Shown here in pieces: positions 18,531 to 25,534 of a stretch of DNA of 64,000 bases. Each line of letters begins with the position of its first letter. The first letter of the stretch is position 1. Under the pieces are notes generated by a model. The model did no database searches. It saw only the letters and a program-made list of their open reading frames with translations, and had not been told where the DNA came from. The stretch lies in contig NZ_CP045293.1 of NCBI RefSeq assembly GCF_009363075.1, forward strand, positions 930,001 to 994,000, written 5' to 3'. The translations under genes and the position numbers were made by a program. This DNA is from Paenibacillus guangzhouensis. GTDB taxonomy: Bacteria > Bacillota > Bacilli > Paenibacillales > Paenibacillaceae.

Positions 18531-18577
18531 AAGAACGCAAGCTGAGGAGAAGGCTCCCGGTTTGCGTTCTTTTTTGT
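18531..18577 (+). terminator. Terminator or attenuator ahead of a small ORF
   Basis: AAGAACGCAA (18531-18540) pairs with TTGCGTTCTT (18562-18571), followed by a T-run. It may simply end the upstream oxidoreductase transcript. However, a promoter-like TGGACG-17-TACAAT (18473-18501) lies before it, and an overlapping alternative hairpin (TTGCG-AAGAA-CGCAA, 18526-18540) excludes it. Confidence 0.75.
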
Positions 18578-18608
18578 TGTCATCAGTATATAGGAAGGTG
18601 GATTCGTT

Positions 18609-18809
18609 ATGAGAGTAAGACTGTCATCGCATTTGGACCGTGGCTTGAAGCATCGAAATACGGACCTATTCGGAAGGGAAGTTTGTGATGCGAAGGGGTC
18701 ATTACAGAAGGACAGAGCTTGGATCGGAGCGCGTAAAGTCGATGGCGTGATTCATCAGCCTTGGTTCAAGCGACTACAGGAGCACCGTCAAGGACGAGAT
18801 TTCACGTAA
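18609..18809 (+). CDS. Small basic hypothetical protein
   Basis: A 66-codon reading frame with ATG 18609 and a well-placed Shine-Dalgarno sequence (GGAAGGTGG, seven bases upstream). The product is rich in Arg, Lys and His, has no membrane segment and is not a family I recognise. It lies between two terminator hairpins on the same strand, which gives it the layout of a complete small transcription unit. Without homologues it could still be a chance ORF. Confidence 0.4.
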   Translation: MRVRLSSHLDRGLKHRNTDLFGREVCDAKGSLQKDRAWIGARKVDGVIHQPWFKRLQEHRQGRDFT

Positions 18810-18846
18810 AGAGAGATGAGAATTGCAATAATGTAGGTGGAGGGGT

Positions 18847-18899
18847 AAAAAGGATGCCAGCTCAATCCGATAAGGTAAGAGCGGGGTATCCTTTTTTTT
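18847..18899 (+). terminator. Terminator after the small ORF
   Basis: AAAAAGGATGCC pairs with GGTATCC plus a run of eight T residues, around a ~26-base loop. The remaining bases up to 19062 hold no gene that I can support, only the leader of the next gene. Confidence 0.8.
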
Positions 18900-19034
18900 A
18901 GAGGCGGGTGACTTGATCAATCGGATCGATAGGTTTATAAGTACAACAGTCTAAATTTTTACGAATGACCAAAATGGTTATACAGTCAGTTCAAGTGCTA
19001 TAACAGGTGAAAACATCAAAACAGAATGAGTACA

Positions 19035-19052
19035 CCTATAGCAGGCTATAGG
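19035..19052 (+). promoter_or_regulatory. Inverted repeat covering the ribosome-binding site
   Basis: CCTATA-GCAGGC-TATAGG forms a perfect 6-bp stem whose 3' arm overlaps the start of the AGGAGGG Shine-Dalgarno sequence of the YhgE/Pip gene. It could mask the site or bind a regulator. Confidence 0.45.
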
Positions 19053-19062
19053 AGGGAGAACG

Positions 19063-21729
19063 ATGAAGGTATTTGGTTTTTTGGGTTCTGAGATTCGGAG
19101 TATGCTGCGGAATAAATCCGTGCTGATCCCGGTCCTCGGTGTCCTGGTAATCCCTCTGCTCTATTCAGGGATCTATTTGATTGCCAATTGGGATCCTTAC
19201 GGAAATGTCAAGAATATGCCCGTTGCGGTTGTTAACCAGGACAAACCCGTCATTTACGAAGGGAAGGAAATTGCAGTAGGACGCGAGCTGGTCAAGAAGC
19301 TGCATGAGAATCCGACCGTCGATTTTCATTATGTGACGAAGGATGAGGCGCAGAAGGGGCTCGATAATCACGATTTCTATCTGATGATTGAGATTCCTGA
19401 GCAAATGTCGCAGAGTGCAACGACGATTCTGGATCCCGTCCCACAGACGATGAAGCTGATCTATAAGGAAAATAGCAGTTATAATTTCTTATCTGGTCAA
19501 ATCTCCGATAAAATCGTAGAGAAGCTGAAGAATGAAATCTCAAAGACGATGACGGAGACGTATGTGGAACAAATGTTCGGTGCGATTAACACGGTATCGG
19601 ATGGGCTTAGCACGGCAAGCAAAGGCGCTGGTCAGATTGAAGACGGTCTTGCTCAGCTCGGGGACGGCATAACCGATTTCAAGCATCAAGTGAATTCACT
19701 CATCGATGGCAAACTGGCTTCAGCGGATGGCATGATGGATGAGTACATTCAAAAGTACGGCCAAGATTTACAGGCGAAGCTGCATGACCAGATTGATCAA
19801 GAAATTGCGAAGAATGAAGGTCCGATCAATGATAAAATTCATCAGGAAATCGATAAGACCGTCAATCTGAAGAATGATGCGTTGAAAGAAAAGCTGCATG
19901 AGCAAATCGATCAGTATGCCGATCAATACAGCAGTGTGATCAACGAGAAGCTCCATGATGAGATTGATCGGACGATGACGCAATATAATGATGCGGTTCG
20001 CCAGACGATGCATCAGCAGATTGATGCAACGATGGCCCAATATAATGATGCAATCAAGCAGATGATGCATTCGAAATTAAACGATGAGCTCAGCCAATAC
20101 AGCGAGCCGATTCGGCAAATGCTTCATGCGCAGGTCGAATCGGAAGTGAACCAGCACAGCCAAGAGATTAAGGCGAATATCATTGCGGCGATCGATCAGG
20201 AGCTGAATGCCCAATTCCAGAAGTTCGTTGCGGATGCGAAGAAGCAGGCAGGACAGGTGGATGAAGTCATTCAACAGTTCCTGAAGGACGTGCAGCCGAT
20301 CATCGACAAGCTGCCGCCAGATCAACAGGCGAAGCTGCAAGAGCAGCTTAAGAAGCTCGAAGAATTGAAGGGGTCGCTCGGCAAGTGGATCGATGACCAG
20401 ATTCCTGTGTTGCAGCAGAAGATTCAGTCGCAGGTCAATGCGCTTGTGAGTCAGAAGCTGGATGAAATGCAGCCGAAGTTGGTCGCGAAGCTGCACGCGC
20501 TCGTGGATCAGAAATTCAAGGAGCTGGAACCGGCTGTGAATTCGATGCTGAATTCGATGCTTGATTCGAAATATGAAGCGTTAAAGCCGGAATTGATAGC
20601 CAAGATTCACGCCGCTGCGGATTCGAAATATGATGCGATGCAGCCGGAAGTGAACGAAAAGCTGCATGAGGCTGCTGACATGAAGTTCAATCAAATGAAG
20701 CCTGAGCTTGTCAGCGATATTCATAGCGCTGTCGAGGATAAATACAATGAGCTCGAACCGGAGTTCTTGAAGAAATTCCACAGCGCGGTCGATGAGAAGT
20801 ACTTCATGATCTTGCCGAAGCTGGCAACTCAGCTGCATGAGATGGCGGATGTGAAATATAAAGCAGGCAAAGAAAAAGTGGATCAGCTCGCGCATGAGAA
20901 GCTGTCTGAGGTGAAAGGCAAGGTTGCCGATGCGAAGCATACGGTGAACGGGGCGTTCGATCAGCTTCTTGAAGGCCAGCAGAAATTAATTGCTGGGGAG
21001 CGGGAACTGAAGGATAAGCTTCGTGAAGGCGCTGAGAAGGCGACACAAGATCCTACAGCGTCCACGTACGAATATTTTGCCAACCCGGTTGCGAGCGATA
21101 AAGAGAGCAATCATGACGTGACGAATTATGGCCTCGGTATGGCGCCATACTTCCTTGCTCTTGGATTATTCGTAGGGGCCCTGATGTTCTCGATTATCTT
21201 CCCATTGTCGGAGACTTCGTCCAGACCGCCGTCAGCGCTTGCGTGGCTCGTGAGCAAATTCGGCATTATGTCGCTCGAAGGCTTCATCCAAATGCTGATC
21301 GTCGGACTGTTCGTGCTCTATGGACTTGACATTGAGGTGACGAACACGCCTCTATTCTTCATCGTATGTATGGTGACGAGCCTCACTTTCTTTGCGCTCG
21401 TCCAGTTCTTCACGACGTCGTTCGGCAATGTGGGACGTTTCATCGTGATTCTCCTGCTCGTATTCCAATTGTCGGCGTCTGCAGGGACATTCCCGATCGA
21501 ATTAGCGCCTGATTTCTTCCAGGCGATTCATCCATTCTTGCCGATGACGTATGCGATCCGCGCTTTCCGTGGTGTGGTATCGAGTGGTAATTTCGCGGAT
21601 GTCTGGACGAATATTGGTATGATGGGGATCTTCCTTGGAAGCTGCCTCTTCGGAAGCTATTGTTACTTCCGCCTTCGGTTCTTTAAGCTTCAAAAATCGG
21701 AGCGGCGGGAGCAGTCGGTGTCTGTGTAA
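19063..21729 (+). CDS. YhgE/Pip family membrane protein with 19-residue repeat arrays
   Basis: An 888-residue protein of the YhgE/phage-infection-protein (Pip) family. An N-terminal membrane segment (~20-42) precedes the conserved domain with PVAVVNQDKPV (~50-190). A very long extracytoplasmic part follows. Then there are five or more C-terminal membrane segments (~675-870) of the ABC-2 permease type, including MAPYFLALGLFVGALMFSIIF. The long middle part holds two arrays of 19-residue repeats (239-390 and 457-627), separated by a coiled-coil-like segment; I know no such arrays in standard members. ATG 19063 follows GGAGGGAG. It is a single-gene unit. Family function is unclear: type VII-like export, phage adsorption and cell-wall links have been proposed. 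Confidence 0.87.
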   Translation: MKVFGFLGSEIRSMLRNKSVLIPVLGVLVIPLLYSGIYLIANWDPYGNVKNMPVAVVNQDKPVIYEGKEIAVGRELVKKLHENPTVDFHYVTKDEAQKGLDNHDFYLMIEIPEQMSQSATTILDPVPQTMKLIYKENSSYNFLSGQISDKIVEKLKNEISKTMTETYVEQMFGAINTVSDGLSTASKGAGQIEDGLAQLGDGITDFKHQVNSLIDGKLASADGMMDEYIQKYGQDLQAKLHDQIDQEIAKNEGPINDKIHQEIDKTVNLKNDALKEKLHEQIDQYADQYSSVINEKLHDEIDRTMTQYNDAVRQTMHQQIDATMAQYNDAIKQMMHSKLNDELSQYSEPIRQMLHAQVESEVNQHSQEIKANIIAAIDQELNAQFQKFVADAKKQAGQVDEVIQQFLKDVQPIIDKLPPDQQAKLQEQLKKLEELKGSLGKWIDDQIPVLQQKIQSQVNALVSQKLDEMQPKLVAKLHALVDQKFKELEPAVNSMLNSMLDSKYEALKPELIAKIHAAADSKYDAMQPEVNEKLHEAADMKFNQMKPELVSDIHSAVEDKYNELEPEFLKKFHSAVDEKYFMILPKLATQLHEMADVKYKAGKEKVDQLAHEKLSEVKGKVADAKHTVNGAFDQLLEGQQKLIAGERELKDKLREGAEKATQDPTASTYEYFANPVASDKESNHDVTNYGLGMAPYFLALGLFVGALMFSIIFPLSETSSRPPSALAWLVSKFGIMSLEGFIQMLIVGLFVLYGLDIEVTNTPLFFIVCMVTSLTFFALVQFFTTSFGNVGRFIVILLLVFQLSASAGTFPIELAPDFFQAIHPFLPMTYAIRAFRGVVSSGNFADVWTNIGMMGIFLGSCLFGSYCYFRLRFFKLQKSERREQSVSV
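19777..20232 (+). repeat. Array 1 of 57-bp/19-residue repeats in the YhgE/Pip gene
   Basis: Eight in-frame units of exactly 19 residues run from Lys239. Examples are KLHDQIDQEIAKNEGPIND, KLHEQIDQYADQYSSVINE and KLHDEIDRTMTQYNDAVRQ. Position 3 is His in seven of eight units and position 7 is mostly Asp. Confidence 0.9.
20431..20943 (+). repeat. Array 2 of 57-bp/19-residue repeats in the YhgE/Pip gene
   Basis: Nine in-frame 19-residue units run from Gln457, for example KIHAAADSKYDAMQPEVNE, KLHEAADMKFNQMKPELVS and DIHSAVEDKYNELEPEFLK. The His at position 3 and the acidic residue at position 7 match array 1, while K(Y/F) at 9-10 and Pro at 15 are specific to this array. Confidence 0.9.
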
Positions 21730-21765
21730 TGGATTGATACTAAAATCGTGAATAGAGAGATGAAG

Positions 21766-21795
21766 AAAAGGGAGCGCTGAGGCGCTCCCTTTTTG
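21766..21795. terminator. Bidirectional terminator between the YhgE/Pip and NhaC genes
   Basis: AAAAGGGAGCGC pairs with GCGCTCCCTTTTT around a short loop, between convergent genes. Confidence 0.88.
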
Positions 21796-21829
21796 CGTTA
21801 ATCAATGGAGGGATGATGTTCGTAATGGG

Positions 21830-23206
21830 TTATTCGCTGTCTTCGAGCGCGTTCTTCTGTAACGGCTTGATGATCGCATAGGCGAAGGTGAAGAAGGGGC
21901 TGGCCCATAGGAACACCGCATATGGCAAGTATTCAACGACCGGGACACCGAGCGTCGAAGCGAAGAAGGCGCCGCTGACCCCCCATGGGATCAAGGGGTT
22001 CACGAGCGTTCCACAGTCTTCGAGCGTCCGGGAGAGCGTTCTCGCCGGAATATGGCGCCGCGCATACTCGTCCTTGAACATCTGGCCCGGCAGCAGGATC
22101 GATAAATATTGCTCCCCTGTCATGCCGTTAACGGCAATGGAAGAAGCGCCGGTCATCAGTACGATGCTGCTCTTCCGCTTCAGCGGTTGAATGACGGTGC
22201 GGAAGAAAGCTTCGATGACGCCGCAATGCTGCAGCAGGCCGCCCAGCGATAAGGCGATCAAGATGAGCGATACGGACCACATCATCGACTGCAAGCCGCC
22301 GCGATTGACGATCGCAGCGACGGTCTCGTTCGCAATCGTACTCTTGTAGCCGCTCTGCATCACTTGGAACCACACGTCAATGGCGCCCTGATGCTGCACG
22401 AATGCAGTGATCAGGAGGCCGGTGACGATCCCTACGATTAGCGTCGGCAAGATGGGTACACGTCTGACGGAGCAAATGACGACAGCTAACGGCGACAGTA
22501 AGGTGAGCCAGTGGATATTGAAGCCTTCCTGCAGTGCAAGCTTGATCTGTTCCATCGAACTTAAATCGATCGTGTCGGTCTTCGTCGCGAATAGGAAGAA
22601 GATCGTCGTCACGATGAGAGCAGGAACGGTCGTATAGAGCATATGGCGGATATGCGTGAATAGCGTCGTACCTGCGACAGCGGGTGCGAAGTTCGTCGTA
22701 TCGGATAGCGGTGACATTTTGTCGCCGAAGCAAGCGCCGCAAATGACGGCTCCCGCTGCTAGCGTTGGCGAGACGCCTGTCGTTGCCGCAATCCCCATAA
22801 AGGCGACGCCGACGGTACTCACAGTAGTGAACGAGCTGCCCGTAAATAACGAGATCATGATGGTCACATAGAGCGCACTCACGGCAAAATAATTCGGTTG
22901 AATATAATCCATGCCATAGTAGAGGATGGTTGGTACGGTACCGCTCATCATCCAGACGGCAATGAGTATCCCGATCAGGGAAAGGATCAGAATGGGCATG
23001 ATCGCGGTCTGAATACCGCGAAGGATCGCCGATTCGATGCTTGTCCAAGAGATGCCGAATATCCATAAGAGCGTTGCGGTGCCGACTGTCGTCGCGAGAA
23101 GCGGGAGATGCGGCTCTGCCTTTAAGAGGAAGATCGAGATGAATAGCAGGGCGAGAATAAAGACAATGAGCAGCATGCTCTTGGAGAAACTGAGTTGTTT
23201 ATTCAT
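21830..23206 (-). CDS. NhaC family Na+/H+ antiporter
   Basis: A 458-residue integral membrane protein with about 11-12 hydrophobic segments. The NhaC hallmark GDKMSPLSDTTNFAP is present, together with AAGAVICGACFG before it and the C-terminal LSRTLEDCGTLVNPLIPWG. NhaC proteins exchange Na+ for H+; the related MleN couples malate and lactate, so the exact substrate is open. The start ATG has GAAGGAGC upstream. It has its own promoter and shares a terminator with the convergent gene. Confidence 0.88.
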   Translation of the reverse strand: MNKQLSFSKSMLLIVFILALLFISIFLLKAEPHLPLLATTVGTATLLWIFGISWTSIESAILRGIQTAIMPILILSLIGILIAVWMMSGTVPTILYYGMDYIQPNYFAVSALYVTIMISLFTGSSFTTVSTVGVAFMGIAATTGVSPTLAAGAVICGACFGDKMSPLSDTTNFAPAVAGTTLFTHIRHMLYTTVPALIVTTIFFLFATKTDTIDLSSMEQIKLALQEGFNIHWLTLLSPLAVVICSVRRVPILPTLIVGIVTGLLITAFVQHQGAIDVWFQVMQSGYKSTIANETVAAIVNRGGLQSMMWSVSLILIALSLGGLLQHCGVIEAFFRTVIQPLKRKSSIVLMTGASSIAVNGMTGEQYLSILLPGQMFKDEYARRHIPARTLSRTLEDCGTLVNPLIPWGVSGAFFASTLGVPVVEYLPYAVFLWASPFFTFAYAIIKPLQKNALEDSE

Positions 23207-23274
23207 GATGTATTGCTCCTTCGTTGGTGTTCCTTGTGATTGCGCATTTATGCTTTTTAGCTTTTATGCGTTAA

Positions 23275-23304
23275 AGTATACGGGATATGCAGGGTTAACG
23301 TCAA
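23275..23304 (-). promoter_or_regulatory. SigA-type promoter of the NhaC gene
   Basis: On the minus strand TTGACG (23299-23304) and TATACT (23275-23280) are 18 bases apart, ~70 bases upstream of the start. The 357-base gap 23207-23564 also holds the divergent SOS promoter; I see nothing else in it. Confidence 0.6.
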
Positions 23305-23475
23305 TGTTATCAACATACAGAACAGGATGATTTTAGGGAAGATGAGGGTGTGTCGGTTGCTTCAGTGTTCTGTCGGTTATGCAGCCTTATCCGGCATTAT
23401 CTTCGGCGAGTTGTATCATCCTGCACAAGTCGATTCAAATTTAGGCACCGATTTCCATAAAATTCACTTGCATAA

Positions 23476-23489
23476 CGAACACCTGTTTG
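23476..23489 (+). promoter_or_regulatory. LexA box 1 (SOS operator)
   Basis: CGAACACCTGTTTG fits the Gram-positive LexA consensus CGAAC-N4-GTTYG. It lies between a TTGCAT (23468) and a TATATA (23491) element spaced 17 bases apart, so it would block the promoter of the Y-family polymerase. Confidence 0.82.
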
Positions 23490-23509
23490 GTATATAATAA
23501 ATAACAATA

Positions 23510-23523
23510 CGAATGTTTGTTCG
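23510..23523 (+). promoter_or_regulatory. LexA box 2 (SOS operator)
   Basis: CGAATGTTTGTTCG has one deviation (CGAAT) from the LexA consensus. It is centred 34 bases, about three helical turns, after box 1, just downstream of the -10 element. Confidence 0.7.
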
Positions 23524-23564
23524 TGGTGATTGAGAGTTAGGAATACGACTTGGAGGGTGTTAAA

Positions 23565-24833
23565 TTGAGTCAACCAAGCGAAAGGGTCATCTTTTTAGCG
23601 GACTGTCAGAGTTTTTATGCGAGCGTAGAGAAAGCAGATCATCCAGAATATTACAACAAGCCGGTAGCTGTGGCAGGGGACCCTGCGCGAAGGTCAGGCA
23701 TTATTCTGGCGGCCTGTCCCCTTGCGAAGAGCTTCGGTGTCACGACAGCGGAGCGTCTCGGGGAGGCGCTCAGGAAATGCCCGGATCTCGTGATTATGCG
23801 CCCTCGGATGCAGCACTACATCGATGTCTCCTTGCAGATCACACAAATCTACGAACAATTTACGGATCTGGTCGAAGTATTCAGCATTGACGAACAGTTC
23901 CTGGATATTACGGCAAGCCAGTCGCTGCTGGGGGATCCGGTCACGATTGCCCGAGCCATCCAGGACAGAGTGATGTATGAGACCGGCATACGTGTACGCG
24001 TCGGGATCAGCTCGAATAAGGTGCTCGCCAAGATCGCGACCGATATCTGGGCGAAGAAGAATAAGACGGGGATCTTCACGCTGTCGCGTTCCGATCTGGA
24101 GCGTACGTTATGGGAAGAGCCAGTTCATAAGATGTATGGCGTTGGCTCCCGAATGACCGCGCACTTCACGAAGCTCGGGATGATGAAGATCGGGGATATC
24201 GCCAGAACGCCGCTGCCGGAATTGAAGGAGAAATTCCGTGCGCGCTTCGGCAAGCAGTCCGACATTCACGCCGAGGTCATGTGGCGTACGGCGAACGGTC
24301 TGGATGACAGCCCGGTGTCGCCAGGCACCTTCCATGTCGCACCCAAGTCGGTCGGACACATGATGACGCTGCCCCGGGATTATGCGGACGCTTCGGAGGT
24401 CGACACGATCCTGCTCGAGCTGACGGAGGAGGTCTGCCGCGATTGCCGGCAGAAGGGCTATATGGGCTCGGTCGTGACGGTGAGTTGCATGTGCAGCCCG
24501 TATGAGGCGCCGACAGGCTTCTCCCGCCAGATGAAGATGCCTGATCCGACGAACAATACGAACAAAGTATTCGAGGCCGTGAAGACGATCTTCTACAAGT
24601 ATTGGGATCAGATGCCTGTGCGGCGTGCCGGCGTCATGCTCAGTGCGCTTACCGACGACGATGCGTATCAGCTGACGTTGTTCGAGGATCAAGAACGGAT
24701 GCGAGCGCTCGACCGGGCAACGGATCGAATTAAGGAACGATACGGCAGTGCGGCCATCATGCGGGCTTCGTCTGCCACGAAGGCAGGGCAAGCGGCGGAA
24801 CGGTCGATGAAAATTGGGGGGCATTATAAATGA
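23565..24833 (+). CDS. SOS-inducible Y-family DNA polymerase (DinB/UvrX type)
   Basis: A 422-residue translesion polymerase. The palm motif with the first catalytic acid is FLADCQSFYASVEKADHPEYY and the second is VFSIDEQFLD. A helix-hairpin-helix region (KMYGVGSRMTAHFTKLGMMKIGDIA) and a little-finger domain follow. Start TTG 23565 lies seven bases after GGAGGG; an earlier in-frame TTG (23550) precedes that site. Two LexA boxes upstream indicate SOS control. It overlaps the next gene by four bases (ATGA). Whether it is orthologous to YqjW, UvrX or DinB needs a tree. Confidence 0.9.
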   Translation: MSQPSERVIFLADCQSFYASVEKADHPEYYNKPVAVAGDPARRSGIILAACPLAKSFGVTTAERLGEALRKCPDLVIMRPRMQHYIDVSLQITQIYEQFTDLVEVFSIDEQFLDITASQSLLGDPVTIARAIQDRVMYETGIRVRVGISSNKVLAKIATDIWAKKNKTGIFTLSRSDLERTLWEEPVHKMYGVGSRMTAHFTKLGMMKIGDIARTPLPELKEKFRARFGKQSDIHAEVMWRTANGLDDSPVSPGTFHVAPKSVGHMMTLPRDYADASEVDTILLELTEEVCRDCRQKGYMGSVVTVSCMCSPYEAPTGFSRQMKMPDPTNNTNKVFEAVKTIFYKYWDQMPVRRAGVMLSALTDDDAYQLTLFEDQERMRALDRATDRIKERYGSAAIMRASSATKAGQAAERSMKIGGHYK

Positions 24834-25312
24834 GTAAGAAGCTGGAGAATAACGGTCTATGGGAGTCGAGTCGTATGATGCTGCCACAGCATCGAGAAGC
24901 TTTACTCAGCAGGCATCATGACCGTCGGGGCGTGAGGTCGGATCCTCCCAAGCGGGAAGACATGGAATTAATACGTGATTATATTCTGCTTCCCATCATG
25001 CACACGCTAGTTATCAAGAAAGTCTCAGAAGCGAAGGTCTCCACCGAGACGCTAAAATCATTATATGCCATGGCAGCCCAAGTTCTCGCCGCCAATATAT
25101 ACAAAGATCTATCCAAGGTAAAACAAGAAATGATGGAAAAAGAAATCCGCGTTGTCAATGAGGAAAAGCATGAGGATGTATTGAAGCTGCATTATGCCTA
25201 TCATGATTTTGAAGATCGGTTGATTATAACCAAAGAATACATGAAGGCGGAAATAAGCAAGAGATTAGCCCGATATACGGATAGTCTCATCATAAAATTA
25301 AGTAGACTCTAA
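24830..25312 (+). CDS. YolD-headed protein with a different helical C-terminal domain
   Basis: A 160-residue protein whose first ~40 residues (MSKKLENNGLWESSRMMLPQ, then HREAL) match the start of YolD-like proteins, the usual small partners of UvrX/PolY polymerases. The remaining ~115 residues do not match the SH3-like YolD body. Instead they are helical, with LIRDYILLPIMHTLVIKKV, then KQEMMEKEIRVVNEEK and a C-terminal MKAEISKRLARYTDSL. This resembles a Bacillales family typified by YhjD, judged from memory. The four-base overlap with the polymerase gene indicates coupling. It ends at a strong terminator. Confidence 0.75.
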   Translation: MSKKLENNGLWESSRMMLPQHREALLSRHHDRRGVRSDPPKREDMELIRDYILLPIMHTLVIKKVSEAKVSTETLKSLYAMAAQVLAANIYKDLSKVKQEMMEKEIRVVNEEKHEDVLKLHYAYHDFEDRLIITKEYMKAEISKRLARYTDSLIIKLSRL

Positions 25313-25329
25313 ATGTCATTTCGTAGAAC

Positions 25330-25368
25330 AAAGAGGAGCATTTGCCGCGGCGAATGCTCCTCTTTGTT
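25330..25368 (+). terminator. Terminator of the SOS polymerase operon
   Basis: AAAGAGGAGCATT (25330-25342) pairs with AATGCTCCTCTTT (25353-25365) around a 10-base loop. Confidence 0.85.
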
Positions 25369-25534
25369 AATGAAACCAAGGATAATGAATGTTTTTCTTA
25401 TTGTTTGTAAAGGGGATGTAATGATAATGTTGAGAGTTTGTAAATCTATATACATGGTACATGCAATTTTATTATAGTTACGGTGTGGTCAGAAATATCT
25501 CCGTCAGAGATCCAGCCACAATTCAACCAAGGCG

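Noticed and set aside
18464-18688. 74-codon frame starting just after the oxidoreductase gene
   Set aside because: It runs through the terminator hairpin, has no Shine-Dalgarno sequence and overlaps the better-initiated ORF at 18609.
19768-20940. Long minus-strand reading frames inside the YhgE/Pip gene
   Set aside because: They show the same 57-bp periodicity as mirror images of the real repeats, have no Shine-Dalgarno sequences and no sensible composition.
22377-23066. 229-codon minus-strand frame inside the NhaC gene
   Set aside because: It is an alternate frame of a certain membrane-protein gene, very rich in Arg/His/Cys, with no family features.
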